A DNA stretch of 8,928 bases from JAUWQU01 sp964605095 (GTDB lineage Bacteria > Planctomycetota > Phycisphaerae > SM23-33): positions 1 through 8,928 of the forward strand of contig CAZSBS010000202.1 in NCBI GenBank assembly GCA_964605095.1, read 5' to 3'. The number at the start of each line of letters is the position of its first letter. Position 1 is the stretch's first letter. Positions 1-7,804 of the stretch are shown here, piece by piece. The translations under genes were made by a program, and so were the position numbers. A model generated the notes under the pieces. It saw only the letters and a program-made list of their open reading frames with translations. It searched no databases and was not told where the DNA came from.

Positions 1-1939
1 CGACGCAATGCGGTTCAAGCACCCACTTCTTGCCGCGCATCGCGCTGAGCAACGCCCCGTAATCGAGATACTGCCGGTCTACCCACGCGCTGGGCCGCAT
101 CGAGTGATCGTTGCCCGGGAACGGCGCCATGGGATAGACCCCCATGTGCAGGTATCGCTGGAAGAAGGCGTCGGGGTCGCCCTTCAAGGCGGCTTCGTTA
201 TCGGTCCAGCCCAGGGCCGGCTTGCGAAGAGTCAGCAGCGCCGTGAGGTTCAGCGGGGCGCCGGTGTAAGTGAACTCGTCGAAGATGCCGTCCACGTGGC
301 GGAGCAGGTCGATGCGTTTGTCGTGATTGTTGACAAACACCACTTTGCCGGCCTGGTGCATGAGCGGCCCGAGGCGGGCCATCAGGTCGTTCCAGGAGGC
401 AATCAGCGAGCGTGCGGGCCGGCCCTCGAACCAGCTCTCGCCGTCGTCGGCGCGGTCGTTATAGAGCCGCAGCCAGTCCAGGCGATCTATGCAGATGCCG
501 GAGGACTGCGGCAATTTGTCAATGTGCCGCCGCGCCTGGCCCAGCAGGAAGTCGCGGTATGCGGGATCGCCGCAATCCAGGACGATGCCGTCCTCCCAGG
601 TGAAGTAGCAGCCGCCGGGGCGCGAGTTGGGATATATGCTGCCGGTCAGGACCTTGAGCGGCACGCGATCCGGGATTCGCACGATAGCCGAAGGAAGCTT
701 CGCCCCAAGAAAATCGTTGCAGTCTTTCCACAGGTCATCGTCGCGCTGCGCCTTGCGCGCCGGCAGCGGCCAGGTCACGTGCGCACCGAACTCGGTCACG
801 TTAAAATAGCTCAACACATAGAAACCCAACTGTCGCATCTTGGCGGCGTAGTCCCTCATGGCTGGCAGGGATGTCTTCTGGCCGCCGAAACGGGGCCAGA
901 CTTCCGTGTCGCCCACAGGCGGAACGAACATGCCCATATAAGGAAAATCGAAGCTGGCTCGCCAGTTCACCCGAAAAGCCATCTTCTTCATCTTCTCCAC
1001 GTCGAAATTGACGTCCTGGCAGGAATAGGCGCCGGTGCCCGCCATGTCATCGGCCTGGGGATTGGGCGGGTCGAAGAACTGCCCGTAACGGGCGGTCATC
1101 CAGCGCAAGGGGCCGCGCCAGCCGGCCTCATGAGCGACGAAGTCCATGGCGAACCTGACCGGCCGCCGGGCATCGATCCGGTGACGTGCGCGGCTGAAGG
1201 TGAACCGGCCGGAGGACGTCGTGCGCAAGGTCAGCTCGCGCATCGTGTCCTCGGGCGACAAGACGAGGCTCAGGCCCGTATCGGTATCCGGTTCCAGCAC
1301 CGATACAAGCGGCAGGCAAATGAGGTTGCCGTCGAACGGGCACCACCCGAGGCGCGGATTATCGCAGCGGAAGGTTGGCGCGCCGTAATCAAAGGCGGCG
1401 TCTTTCAAGGGCATGGCCGTGAGGGGGTCGCCCCAGCCGCCGCTTCTGAACCATGGGCGGTTCACCTGCTGCGGGTCGGACCAGGCGGCCCAGAACCTCG
1501 TTTGCGGGGTCGCCGGATAAGTCAGTTCGGTGATGACCTCCGTGCTCCACGGGGCGCCCTGCCCGCGGATTTCAAGCTCCCACCGAACGCTGTCCTTGGT
1601 GGGTGTAAACCGCTCAACTACCTGGCACTTATGCGCCGGGTTCCCGGCCGCGAGGCTCCGCGTGAACTCCATCCCACCGCCCGCGACGGCCTTGGCCTCC
1701 ACTTCGCCCTGGCCCCGGCAGCCTGCCAGAAGCGTTTGACCCAGAACATTCCGGTCGATCCGTTTGGCGCCGACAATCAAACCGACGATCCGGCCCTCGG
1801 CCGAGAGTTTCAGAGTCAGCCCCGGCGAGCGAACCTCGTACCGGGCCGGTTCATCCCCGCCCGCTTCGGCCGGACCCGCCACGGAAATCACGGCCGAGAC
1901 GAAGATCGTACTCAGGACAACAGCAGTGCGCTTCCGCAT
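1..1939 (-). CDS. Secreted glycoside hydrolase-like protein, C-terminus beyond left edge
   Basis: The frame is open from an ATG at 1939 to the left edge, giving 646 codons with no stop. The N-terminus (MRKRTAVVLS, then a hydrophobic run and a PAEA|GG site near residue 26) is a Sec-type signal peptide, so the protein is exported. A purine-rich site (AGGAAGGAA, 1947-1955) precedes the start. Residues about 30-265 look like a beta-rich N-terminal domain. From about 270 the pattern suggests a TIM barrel, with strand-end acidic motifs GICIDRLDWL (481-490, candidate catalytic Asp485) and GIFDEFTYTG (551-560), and aromatic clusters near 373-380 and 595-612. This layout, a beta-sandwich followed by a barrel, is seen in several alpha-glycosidase families (GH31, GH36 and GH97 types), but I cannot assign a family. 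It is the last visible gene of the operon, 52 bp after the 94-residue gene. Polysaccharide cleavage is inferred from fold and from the neighbouring sulfatase. The reading frame is certain; the function is not. Confidence 0.75.
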   Translation of the reverse strand, partial: MRKRTAVVLSTIFVSAVISVAGPAEAGGDEPARYEVRSPGLTLKLSAEGRIVGLIVGAKRIDRNVLGQTLLAGCRGQGEVEAKAVAGGGMEFTRSLAAGNPAHKCQVVERFTPTKDSVRWELEIRGQGAPWSTEVITELTYPATPQTRFWAAWSDPQQVNRPWFRSGGWGDPLTAMPLKDAAFDYGAPTFRCDNPRLGWCPFDGNLICLPLVSVLEPDTDTGLSLVLSPEDTMRELTLRTTSSGRFTFSRARHRIDARRPVRFAMDFVAHEAGWRGPLRWMTARYGQFFDPPNPQADDMAGTGAYSCQDVNFDVEKMKKMAFRVNWRASFDFPYMGMFVPPVGDTEVWPRFGGQKTSLPAMRDYAAKMRQLGFYVLSYFNVTEFGAHVTWPLPARKAQRDDDLWKDCNDFLGAKLPSAIVRIPDRVPLKVLTGSIYPNSRPGGCYFTWEDGIVLDCGDPAYRDFLLGQARRHIDKLPQSSGICIDRLDWLRLYNDRADDGESWFEGRPARSLIASWNDLMARLGPLMHQAGKVVFVNNHDKRIDLLRHVDGIFDEFTYTGAPLNLTALLTLRKPALGWTDNEAALKGDPDAFFQRYLHMGVYPMAPFPGNDHSMRPSAWVDRQYLDYGALLSAMRGKKWVLEPHCV

Positions 1940-1946
1940 GAATGTG

Positions 1947-1955
1947 TTCCTTCCT
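1947..1955 (-). promoter_or_regulatory. Ribosome binding site of the glycoside hydrolase-like gene
   Basis: On the minus strand this reads AGGAAGGAA; its GGAAGG core lies 9 nt before the ATG at 1939. It fixes the start at the codon that opens the signal peptide and supports translation of this gene inside the operon. Confidence 0.6.
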
Positions 1956-1991
1956 GGAACCGACATTTCCAGATTGCCGCAAGCGGCGCCT

Positions 1992-2276
1992 TCAAGGCCA
2001 CGAGAGAATCTGGTCGCACATGCACTTGCGGCGCCACCATCGCTCCTGACGGTGCTTGGCCCCATAGAATCCGTGCAGCCACAGGGCCCACTTCTTCGTG
2101 TCATTGCGAAGCATCAGGTACGCGGGTGGATATGCCAAGAACGGGCACGTGCGAATCGAGTGTATCCGCAGGTCGAACAGATTGGCGTGCTGCTCGGACC
2201 AGACGCGCAGCTCGTTTGCCCGCTTGCTGTCCAGCGCCGCCAGGACTTTCGCTCGTACCGGCCTGAAGTAGCTCAT
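1992..2276 (-). CDS. Hypothetical 94-residue protein between sulfatase and hydrolase genes
   Basis: I do not recognise this protein. It starts MSYFRPVRAK at 2276 and ends in a TGA at 1992-1994. GGAG (2285-2288) stands 8 nt before the start. It lies 48 bp after the sulfatase stop and 52 bp before the hydrolase-like start, which matches the other spacers of the operon. The composition looks like a real protein: a basic, helix-compatible N-terminal third, a central stretch with aromatic and hydrophobic residues (RTCPFLAYPPAYLML, about residues 42-56), then a Trp-rich basic tail containing WWRRKCMC. It has three cysteines, no signal peptide and no convincing membrane segment. Possible roles are a small accessory or regulatory protein, or the remnant of a larger gene. 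No plus-strand alternative is more convincing. Confidence 0.6.
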   Translation of the reverse strand: MSYFRPVRAKVLAALDSKRANELRVWSEQHANLFDLRIHSIRTCPFLAYPPAYLMLRNDTKKWALWLHGFYGAKHRQERWWRRKCMCDQILSWP

Positions 2277-2324
2277 GTCAGCGTCTCCAACCTTGCCATC
2301 CGCGGGAGGCCGGAACTCGACGGC

Positions 2325-3875
2325 CTACTTCGTCGCCTTCGACGCCGCCTGTTTGCCGGTGCCTTTCTTCTTGCCCTTGCCTCCCGACGGCAAGTAAGGC
2401 TTGGACCAGTTTTGTTCCACCAGCGCCCTGAGCTGAGCCTTGGTCTTGGAATGCTTGGGCTCCGCGGAGAGGTTCTGGTTCTCGCCCATGCCGGATTCGT
2501 AGTCGTAAAGCTCCTCGCCCTGGCTGGCGCCCAGCCCCCACATAGTGTAGCGCCACCGCTCGGTGCGCACGCTGTATCCGCCGTAGTTTCCGCGCCAGAC
2601 CTGCGTGAAGGCCGGCTTGTCCCAGGGGGCGGCCGGGTTGTCCAGCAGCGGCTTGAGGCTTCTGCCTGGCAGGTTCGCCGGCGGCGTCAGCCCGCAGACA
2701 TCCGCCAACGTCGGGTAAATGTCGAGCAGCTCGACCGTCCGCGGCGATGGCCGGCCCGCCGCCTTCTGCCCCGGCACCGACACGATAAACGGAATGCGCG
2801 CCGAGTTCTCGAAATCGCTCTGCTTCATCAGCAGGCCCAACTCGCCCAGGTGGTAACCGTTGTCGCCCCAGAAAACAATCGCGGTGTTCTCGGCCAGGCC
2901 GAGCCGGTCAAGAGCGTCCAGCAGCTTGCCCACTTGAGCATCCATGAACTCGATGGCCGCGTAGTATGCCCGCACCGACTCCCGAAGCTTCTGCTTGTTG
3001 ACCCCGAACCACGGCCAGGGCCTGGTCGAGGCCAGGGCGCCAACCGGCACCCGTTTCGGCAGGTCCATGTCCACCTCCGGAACGGGAACCGATTCCAGCG
3101 GTATGCCGTCGAAATACTTCTTGGGGGCAATGTACGGGCAATGAGGCCGGTAAAAACCGCAGGCTATGAAGAACGGCTTGTCCTTGTGCTGCTCCAGCAG
3201 CCGCACCGCTGCCGCGGCTCCAATGCCGTCGGTCTGCTGCTCGTCCGTGCCGTCGGCCGCAAGAAACGACAGCGAACTGCCCAGGCCGCGATTCGGCGTG
3301 TGATTGGTCAGCTTGCCTTCCTCGTCCTTGTCGCGCCCGCGAGGGTTGACGAACTCGTTCCAGGACGGCGGGTCGTCAAGACCGCTGGTGCCGATCTGGC
3401 CTGGAACGCCGTAGTGATATATCTTTCCCACCCGGGCCGAGAAATAACCGTTCTTCATGAACATCTGGGGCAGCGTCACCACGTCGGGCAGCACCGACCG
3501 GAAGTGCTTCCGGAGATCGAAGACCTGCGTCGTGTCAGGCCGCAGCCCGGTCATCAGCGAGGTGCGGCTCGGGCTGCACAGCGGGAACTGGCAGTACGCC
3601 CGTTGGAACACCGTCCCACGTGCCGCCAGGCGGTCGATGTTCGGAGTCTTGACGATCTTGTCCCCGTAGCAGCCCAGGCAGCAGTTCAGGTCGTCCGAGG
3701 CGATGAACAGCACGTTGAGCTTTTTATCATTAGCATTGCCGTTACCGGGCTTGGCTGGCGCCGCCGCCATCGACATGCCCGGCAGCATCACCATTGCCGC
3801 CGCGCCCGCGCCGGCCGCTTTCAGAAAACCGCGCCGCGTGATCCCGTCGCCGCCATGATCCGCTGATTTCACCAT
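2325..3875 (-). CDS. Tat-exported S1 sulfatase, iduronate-2-sulfatase type
   Basis: This is a 516-residue type I sulfatase that should hydrolyse sulfate esters on a glycan outside the cytoplasm. The N-terminus carries a twin-arginine signal (ITRRGFLKAAGAG, residues 12-24) and an Ala-rich cleavage region near 36-41. The visible active site is complete: metal-binding Asp61-Asp62 (SDDLN), the formylglycine site CSPSR with Cys100 and Arg104, Lys151 and His154 (GKIYH), His245 (YRPHCPY), Asp338-Asn339 (GDNGYHLGE) and Lys351. The spacing from Asp61 to His245 matches, with a constant offset of 16, the positions I recall for human iduronate-2-sulfatase (D45, D46, C84, R88, K135, H138, H229). The PNIDRLAARG and RPDTT blocks also fit that subfamily. 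Cys100 must be oxidised by a formylglycine-generating enzyme that is not in this window. The tail is Lys-rich. ATG 3875 was chosen because GGAG lies 7 nt upstream and the Tat signal then begins within about ten residues; ATGs at 3905 and 3923 are possible. The substrate is unknown. Confidence 0.93.
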   Translation of the reverse strand: MVKSADHGGDGITRRGFLKAAGAGAAAMVMLPGMSMAAAPAKPGNGNANDKKLNVLFIASDDLNCCLGCYGDKIVKTPNIDRLAARGTVFQRAYCQFPLCSPSRTSLMTGLRPDTTQVFDLRKHFRSVLPDVVTLPQMFMKNGYFSARVGKIYHYGVPGQIGTSGLDDPPSWNEFVNPRGRDKDEEGKLTNHTPNRGLGSSLSFLAADGTDEQQTDGIGAAAAVRLLEQHKDKPFFIACGFYRPHCPYIAPKKYFDGIPLESVPVPEVDMDLPKRVPVGALASTRPWPWFGVNKQKLRESVRAYYAAIEFMDAQVGKLLDALDRLGLAENTAIVFWGDNGYHLGELGLLMKQSDFENSARIPFIVSVPGQKAAGRPSPRTVELLDIYPTLADVCGLTPPANLPGRSLKPLLDNPAAPWDKPAFTQVWRGNYGGYSVRTERWRYTMWGLGASQGEELYDYESGMGENQNLSAEPKHSKTKAQLRALVEQNWSKPYLPSGGKGKKKGTGKQAASKATK

Positions 3876-3882
3876 CGAATCG

Positions 3883-3886
3883 CTCC
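3883..3886 (-). promoter_or_regulatory. Ribosome binding site deciding the sulfatase start
   Basis: GGAG on the minus strand lies 7 nt before the ATG at 3875. It favours this start over the in-frame ATGs at 3905, which has only a G-run upstream, and 3923, which has a GGAAG 7 nt upstream and sits right after the coiled-coil gene's stop. Longer in-frame extensions would overlap the coiled-coil gene and bury the Tat signal. Confidence 0.5.
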
Positions 3887-3924
3887 AATCCCGCGATTTC
3901 CGCATGCCCCGCCCAGTTTGCATA

Positions 3925-6900
3925 TTACGCTTCCGGCGTTTCGGCCTTTGTGCTCTGGGGGTCGCGATGCTCGCCATTGGCTGCCACCGCGCCGAAGAGT
4001 TCCGACAGCATGCGGTCGGCATAGGCGGACTCGGCGATACCTTCGGCCTGCATGGTCACCAGCAGTTTGCGGTAGGCGGCCAGGCTTCGGCTAAGTGCGG
4101 CGCGGTAGTGGTGCTGGGCCTGGGCGCGCCGCTCGGCGTTGTACTGGACCGCGCAGAAGCCCAGGAACACGGCCAGGGGCACCAGGCCCGCCACGAGGAC
4201 GGCGCCCGCCGCCCAGATTGAAACGCTTGTGAGGAACGCGGAAGCCCCGGCGATCACCACGGCCCCGCCCGCGCCGCTGCCGATCAGCAGCCACAGCCAC
4301 TTCCGCAGCCTCGGGGCGCTCTGCCCGGCGAGTTCGTCGAACTGCCGGAATAGCCCGCCGTCGGCGGCCTGGCCCATCATCTCCTCCAACTCCTGCCGCA
4401 AGCGCTCGTTGCGTGTGACCAGGTCGTTGGTCTGCCCGGCCAGGCGGTCCAACGCCTGCCCGGCGTCGCTTTGGAGAGTGGCGATCACCTGCTGGGACTG
4501 CTGCCGGGCGTCATCGACCTCCTGCCGTTGCAGCCGGACGTGATCGAGCAGTTCGCCCGTCTCCCGGCGGACCTCGTCGACCTCGCCACCTGCCCGCCGG
4601 GCGGCCTCGAGTTCCCTGTCTATCGCGGAGTGCGTCTCGGAGCCGCCCTTAAGCAGCCCCCCCAGGTCAGAAGCGGCGCGACTGGCCTCCGCCAGCCTGC
4701 CCTGGACCTCGCCGCTGGCCTCCGCGGTCGCCTGGCTGGCATCAACAGCCGCCAGGGCGCAGGCCAGCGTTGCGTCACGCTGATGCCTCGCCTGCTCGGC
4801 CAGGCCATCCGCCGCCTCCTTGCGGTCGCGGAGGTCGGCCACCACCGACCTGGCTGATTCAAGCTGCTCACCGAGAGCCGCCTCCGAGGCCTTTCGCTGC
4901 TCGCCGGCGGCGGCCGCTTCGCTTCGCAAGGCCGCAAGGGCCGCCTCTTGCCGACGGCACAGGTCCTCCGTGGCCGCGGTTGTCTCCTGCTCCAACTGCT
5001 CCAGCCGCCGGCGGGACTCCGCCGAACTCGCCAGGTGCGCATCGACCTGCGCCTTGACCTCGCCGGCCCGTTCCAACACGCCGCCCAGGTCCTTTACGAC
5101 ACCGCCTGCCTGGTCGAGCTTCGCGCGGATGTCGGCGCCGGCCTGCTCGGCGGCCGAGCGAAGCTCGTGGATCTTCCCGATTTCCGCCTGGAGTGCCTCG
5201 ATGTCCTGCCGCGTCCGGCCTAGCATTTCCGCGCCTATCGCCTGGTCGCCGCGCAGGTCCGCGACGGCGGTGTGGGCGGCCTGGCCCCACTGGGAGACGG
5301 CCTGCTCGAACTGACGCTGCCGGCCCTCGGCCTCGGCGAGAGCCTCTCGCAGGGCCTCGACGGCCTCCTGCTTTCGCTGGCGCAGCTCGGCGGCCGACTC
5401 CGACACCTCGGCCTCGACCTGCCCGATCCGCCCGTGTGCCTGGCCGGCCTCGGCCAGCGTCTGGGCCATGCGGGCCTTCATGTCGCCGCCGGCCCGCGCG
5501 AGCCCGTCGAGCTGGTCGGCCGCCTGAGAACCCCGGGCCGACAAGGCCTGAAGCTGCGTCAACTCCTCCCCGGCCTGGCGGCGGCTCTCGGCGGTTGCCT
5601 GGGCGGCCTCGTCGGCTTCCTGGCGCCGCAGCCGCGTCTGGGCCGTAGCATCGGCCACGGCCTCGCCGCGCACGTGGATGTCCGCGAGCACCTTCTCCGC
5701 CGCCTCGAAGTCCGCATCGAGCTTCCGCCGCGCCTCGTCGGCGAGTTGCTCGCACTGATGTTTCGTCTGCTCGATGCCGACGAGGCACTGCTGGGCGTCG
5801 GCGGCCTGGGCGGAGGCCCCCGCGGCCCCCTGCGTGAGCGTTTCCAGCAGCCGGCGCATCTCGCCGATCGTCTGGTCGCCATCGGCCAGCTTGATTCGCA
5901 TCGCCTGGGCCACTTCCTCGGCCGCCTCGCGGGCCTCGGCGACGGCCTGACCGGCCTCAGCCACCGCCTGGTGGTGCTGCTGAATCTGTGCCAATGCCCC
6001 GGCCGACGCCTCGCTGTTGGACTCGACACCCGCCAGCACCTCCGCCGCCGATTTTAGCTGCTCGTCGAGCTTCTGGCGCGCCTCGGTTGCCATGCGATCG
6101 GCAGCCTCTGCCGTCGCGCGGGCCGCGGCGACAGCCTGCTGTTGCTGCTGCCGGGCCTCGACGGCGAACTCCTCCAACTCCCCCGCCGTCTGCCGGACCC
6201 CGGCCAGGCACTGCTGGGCGGCGGCGGCCTTGCTTGACAGTTCCCCGCCCGCCCGCGTGCCCGCCTCAAGCAGGCCGCGAATCGATACGATCACCTCGTC
6301 GCCGTCGGCCAGCTTGGCCTGGAGGTCCTTCCGCGCATCCTCGGCCGCCTCGCGGGCCTCGGCGACGGCCTGACCAGCCTCAGCCACCGCCTGGTGGCGC
6401 TGCTGGATCTGTGCCAATGCCCCGGCCGACGCCTCGCTGTTGGACTCGACACCCGCCAGCACCTCCGCCGCCGATTTTAGCTGCTCGTCGAGCTTCTGGC
6501 GCGCCTCGGTTGCCATGCGATCGGCAGCCTCTGCCGTCGCGCGGGCCGCGGCGACAGCCTGCTGTTGCTGCTGCCGGGCCTCGACGGCGAACTCCTCCAA
6601 CTCCCCCGCCGTCTGCCGGACCCCGGCCAGGCACTGCTGGGCGGCGGCGGCCTTGCTTGACAGTTCCCCGCCCGCCCGCGTGCCCGCCTCAAGCAGGCCG
6701 CGAATCGATACGATCACCTCATCGCCGTCGGCCAGCTTGGCCTGGAGGTCCTTCCGCGCATCCTCGGCCGCCTGAGTAATCGCGCCCATCTCCCGAATGG
6801 CCGCCTCGGCCGTGCTTAGCTGCGTCTGCGTTCTATCCAACAGTTCCTGGATCGACTTCTGCCGGCCCTGGGCCTCGTCCACCACCTCCTGAGCGGCGGC

Positions 6901-7575
6901 GAGTTGCTTGTCAAGCCGGCCCTGCCACTGCCGGCGCTTCTCGAGCAGTTCCTGTTGGAGATCGTCGATCTGCCCCATCACCTCGGCCTGTCGATGCTGG
7001 ATCGACTCGGCCTGGGAGCGGATGGACTCGACGGCCAGCGACGCGCTGCCTTCCAGGACCTCCGACTCCTTCTTGTATGCGTCCTGGATCTCCGCGAGGC
7101 GGTCGCGGGCGGCCTGCTCGATCTTCTCGACGTGCCCCCTGGCCGTCTCGGCGACGCCGTCGATCGACTCCAGAACGCCTCCCAGCTTGTGCTCCAGAAT
7201 CACCGTCAGCTTGCCGAGCTTGCTGGCGTCCATCCCGGTGGCCATCAGGTTCTCCTGAAGGCAAAGCCGGTGGAGGTTGTCCATTCCGCGTAGCACGGCC
7301 ATGGCCTGCTGGTGGTCGAGCTTATCCGGCAGGGAGTTCATGGCCTCGAGAACCCGATCGACGCGGGCGAACAACTCCTGCCGGGCCGTGAACGGCAGGT
7401 GCTGCAATTCGTTCTTGCGGAGCATGCCTTCCAGGGCCAACAGGAAGCCCTTGAGCCCCCGCAGGGCCAGGTCCACGTTGCCGATCTCGGGCGGAGGGTT
7501 CTTGGAAAGCACACTGGAAATCTGGCCCACATGGGCCTCGAACAATTGCCGCAGCTTCGGGATCTGCATTTCCAT
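3925..7575 (-). CDS. Giant coiled-coil protein with C-terminal double membrane anchor
   Basis: This 1216-residue protein begins MEMQIPKLRQ at 7575, 8 nt after a strong AAGGAG. A longer in-frame opening to 7944 runs through repeat DNA and is unlikely to be translated. Residues 1 to about 130 form a helical, probably globular head (KLRQLFEAH, FTARQELFARVDRVL). Residues about 140-1085 are almost entirely Ala/Glu/Gln/Arg-rich heptad-like sequence without prolines, a very long coiled coil. Inside it are two nearly identical 141-residue repeats (273-413 and 414-554) and a diverged third one (about 555-665). Two hydrophobic segments follow (about 1093-1115 and 1120-1143) and then a helical C-terminal region of about 70 residues. 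There is no signal peptide, so the coiled coil and both ends should be cytoplasmic, anchored by a hairpin in the membrane. A scaffold, tether or spacer role fits the shape, but I recognise no family and no catalytic motif. It is the first gene of the operon, 49 bp before the sulfatase. Coiled-coil similarity to SMC or chemoreceptor proteins would be compositional only. Confidence 0.85.
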   Translation of the reverse strand: MEMQIPKLRQLFEAHVGQISSVLSKNPPPEIGNVDLALRGLKGFLLALEGMLRKNELQHLPFTARQELFARVDRVLEAMNSLPDKLDHQQAMAVLRGMDNLHRLCLQENLMATGMDASKLGKLTVILEHKLGGVLESIDGVAETARGHVEKIEQAARDRLAEIQDAYKKESEVLEGSASLAVESIRSQAESIQHRQAEVMGQIDDLQQELLEKRRQWQGRLDKQLAAAQEVVDEAQGRQKSIQELLDRTQTQLSTAEAAIREMGAITQAAEDARKDLQAKLADGDEVIVSIRGLLEAGTRAGGELSSKAAAAQQCLAGVRQTAGELEEFAVEARQQQQQAVAAARATAEAADRMATEARQKLDEQLKSAAEVLAGVESNSEASAGALAQIQQRHQAVAEAGQAVAEAREAAEDARKDLQAKLADGDEVIVSIRGLLEAGTRAGGELSSKAAAAQQCLAGVRQTAGELEEFAVEARQQQQQAVAAARATAEAADRMATEARQKLDEQLKSAAEVLAGVESNSEASAGALAQIQQHHQAVAEAGQAVAEAREAAEEVAQAMRIKLADGDQTIGEMRRLLETLTQGAAGASAQAADAQQCLVGIEQTKHQCEQLADEARRKLDADFEAAEKVLADIHVRGEAVADATAQTRLRRQEADEAAQATAESRRQAGEELTQLQALSARGSQAADQLDGLARAGGDMKARMAQTLAEAGQAHGRIGQVEAEVSESAAELRQRKQEAVEALREALAEAEGRQRQFEQAVSQWGQAAHTAVADLRGDQAIGAEMLGRTRQDIEALQAEIGKIHELRSAAEQAGADIRAKLDQAGGVVKDLGGVLERAGEVKAQVDAHLASSAESRRRLEQLEQETTAATEDLCRRQEAALAALRSEAAAAGEQRKASEAALGEQLESARSVVADLRDRKEAADGLAEQARHQRDATLACALAAVDASQATAEASGEVQGRLAEASRAASDLGGLLKGGSETHSAIDRELEAARRAGGEVDEVRRETGELLDHVRLQRQEVDDARQQSQQVIATLQSDAGQALDRLAGQTNDLVTRNERLRQELEEMMGQAADGGLFRQFDELAGQSAPRLRKWLWLLIGSGAGGAVVIAGASAFLTSVSIWAAGAVLVAGLVPLAVFLGFCAVQYNAERRAQAQHHYRAALSRSLAAYRKLLVTMQAEGIAESAYADRMLSELFGAVAANGEHRDPQSTKAETPEA
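5581..5914 (-). repeat. Diverged third copy of the internal repeat
   Basis: Residues about 555-665 of the coiled-coil protein align with the 141-residue repeats without register change at the start. KLADGD recurs at the same offset, with Lys562 matching Lys421. It is followed by an RRLLE/RGLLE block, AQQCL, EAR-KLD and a VLA block. The Gln-rich stretch in the middle of the repeats is missing, so this copy is shorter. It shows that the gene grew by repeated duplication and that this copy is older than the other two. Confidence 0.6.
5915..6760 (-). repeat. Tandem 423-bp in-frame duplication (two copies)
   Basis: Copy 1 is 5915-6337 and copy 2 is 6338-6760. By direct comparison I see only four differences in 423 positions: 5953/6376, two near 5975-5983 (6398-6406 in copy 2), and one near 6298/6721. 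Three are synonymous; one changes His to Arg within LAQIQQHH/LAQIQQRH. The 13-mer TCCTCGGCCGCCT begins both copies and appears a third time at 6761-6773, after which the match stops. That is the pattern expected from unequal exchange or slippage between short direct repeats. Since 423 is a multiple of three, the frame and the heptad pattern are kept. Confidence 0.95.
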
Positions 7576-7583
7576 CGGTACGT

Positions 7584-7589
7584 CTCCTT
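7584..7589 (-). promoter_or_regulatory. Strong ribosome binding site of the coiled-coil gene
   Basis: AAGGAG on the minus strand lies 8 nt before ATG 7575. It decides the start of the long coiled-coil protein against the upstream in-frame ATG at 7944. The leader between 7594 and 7615 can form a GGCCGG/CCGGCC stem with a 10-nt loop, which could affect translation, though in such GC-rich DNA this may be chance. Confidence 0.7.
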
Positions 7590-7624
7590 GATCGGCCGGC
7601 CGCGCCGGACCGGCCACGCCCGCA

Positions 7625-7654
7625 GTCATACTTGCCACGGACCTATAACGCCAA
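7625..7654 (-). promoter_or_regulatory. Possible sigma-70-like promoter for the four-gene operon
   Basis: On the minus strand TTGGCG (7649-7654) and TATGAC (7625-7630) are separated by 18 bp and would start transcription about 43 nt before ATG 7575. The match is partial. It is the best candidate in the upstream 150 bp, but planctomycete promoters are poorly defined, so this is weak evidence. I see nothing else definable between here and the repeat array at 7805. Confidence 0.3.
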
Positions 7655-7804
7655 AAGCACCGCCGCCGGGCCGCCCCAATGCGCAGGGACACGCGCCGCC
7701 ACCGGGCCTCTCTGAAACCGTCGTGCCTTCCATTAGATCGGACTGCGGCCTCGATGGACTCCAGCCTTCTACAACGAATCCCTCGCTCGCAAACCTCGGC
7801 CGGC

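Noticed and set aside
8..2266. A 752-codon open frame on the plus strand
   Set aside because: It is the codon-aligned mirror of the minus-strand hydrolase-like gene, which has a signal peptide, a ribosome site and coherent folds. The plus-strand product is low in order-promoting patterns and rich in Arg, Pro and Gly, as expected from reading GC-rich codons backwards.
1764..3866. A 700-codon open frame on the plus strand
   Set aside because: It lies opposite the sulfatase, whose active-site motifs are complete on the minus strand. The plus-strand frame has no recognisable domain and is a GC-bias shadow.
5272..6779. Plus-strand frames, including repeated Pro/Arg-rich ones, opposite the tandem duplication
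   Set aside because: They repeat only because the DNA repeats. The minus strand gives a continuous coiled coil with three of four copy differences silent, which supports that frame as the selected one.
3925..7575. SMC ATPase or chemoreceptor assignment for the coiled-coil protein
   Set aside because: There are no Walker A/B or signature motifs, no hinge domain, no periplasmic sensor domain and no chemoreceptor signalling tip; similarity would be coiled-coil composition only.
7618..7640. Sigma-54 promoter (TGGCA...TGC on the minus strand)
   Set aside because: The GG and GC elements are 11 bp apart instead of the required 10, and the T of the TTGC element is missing.
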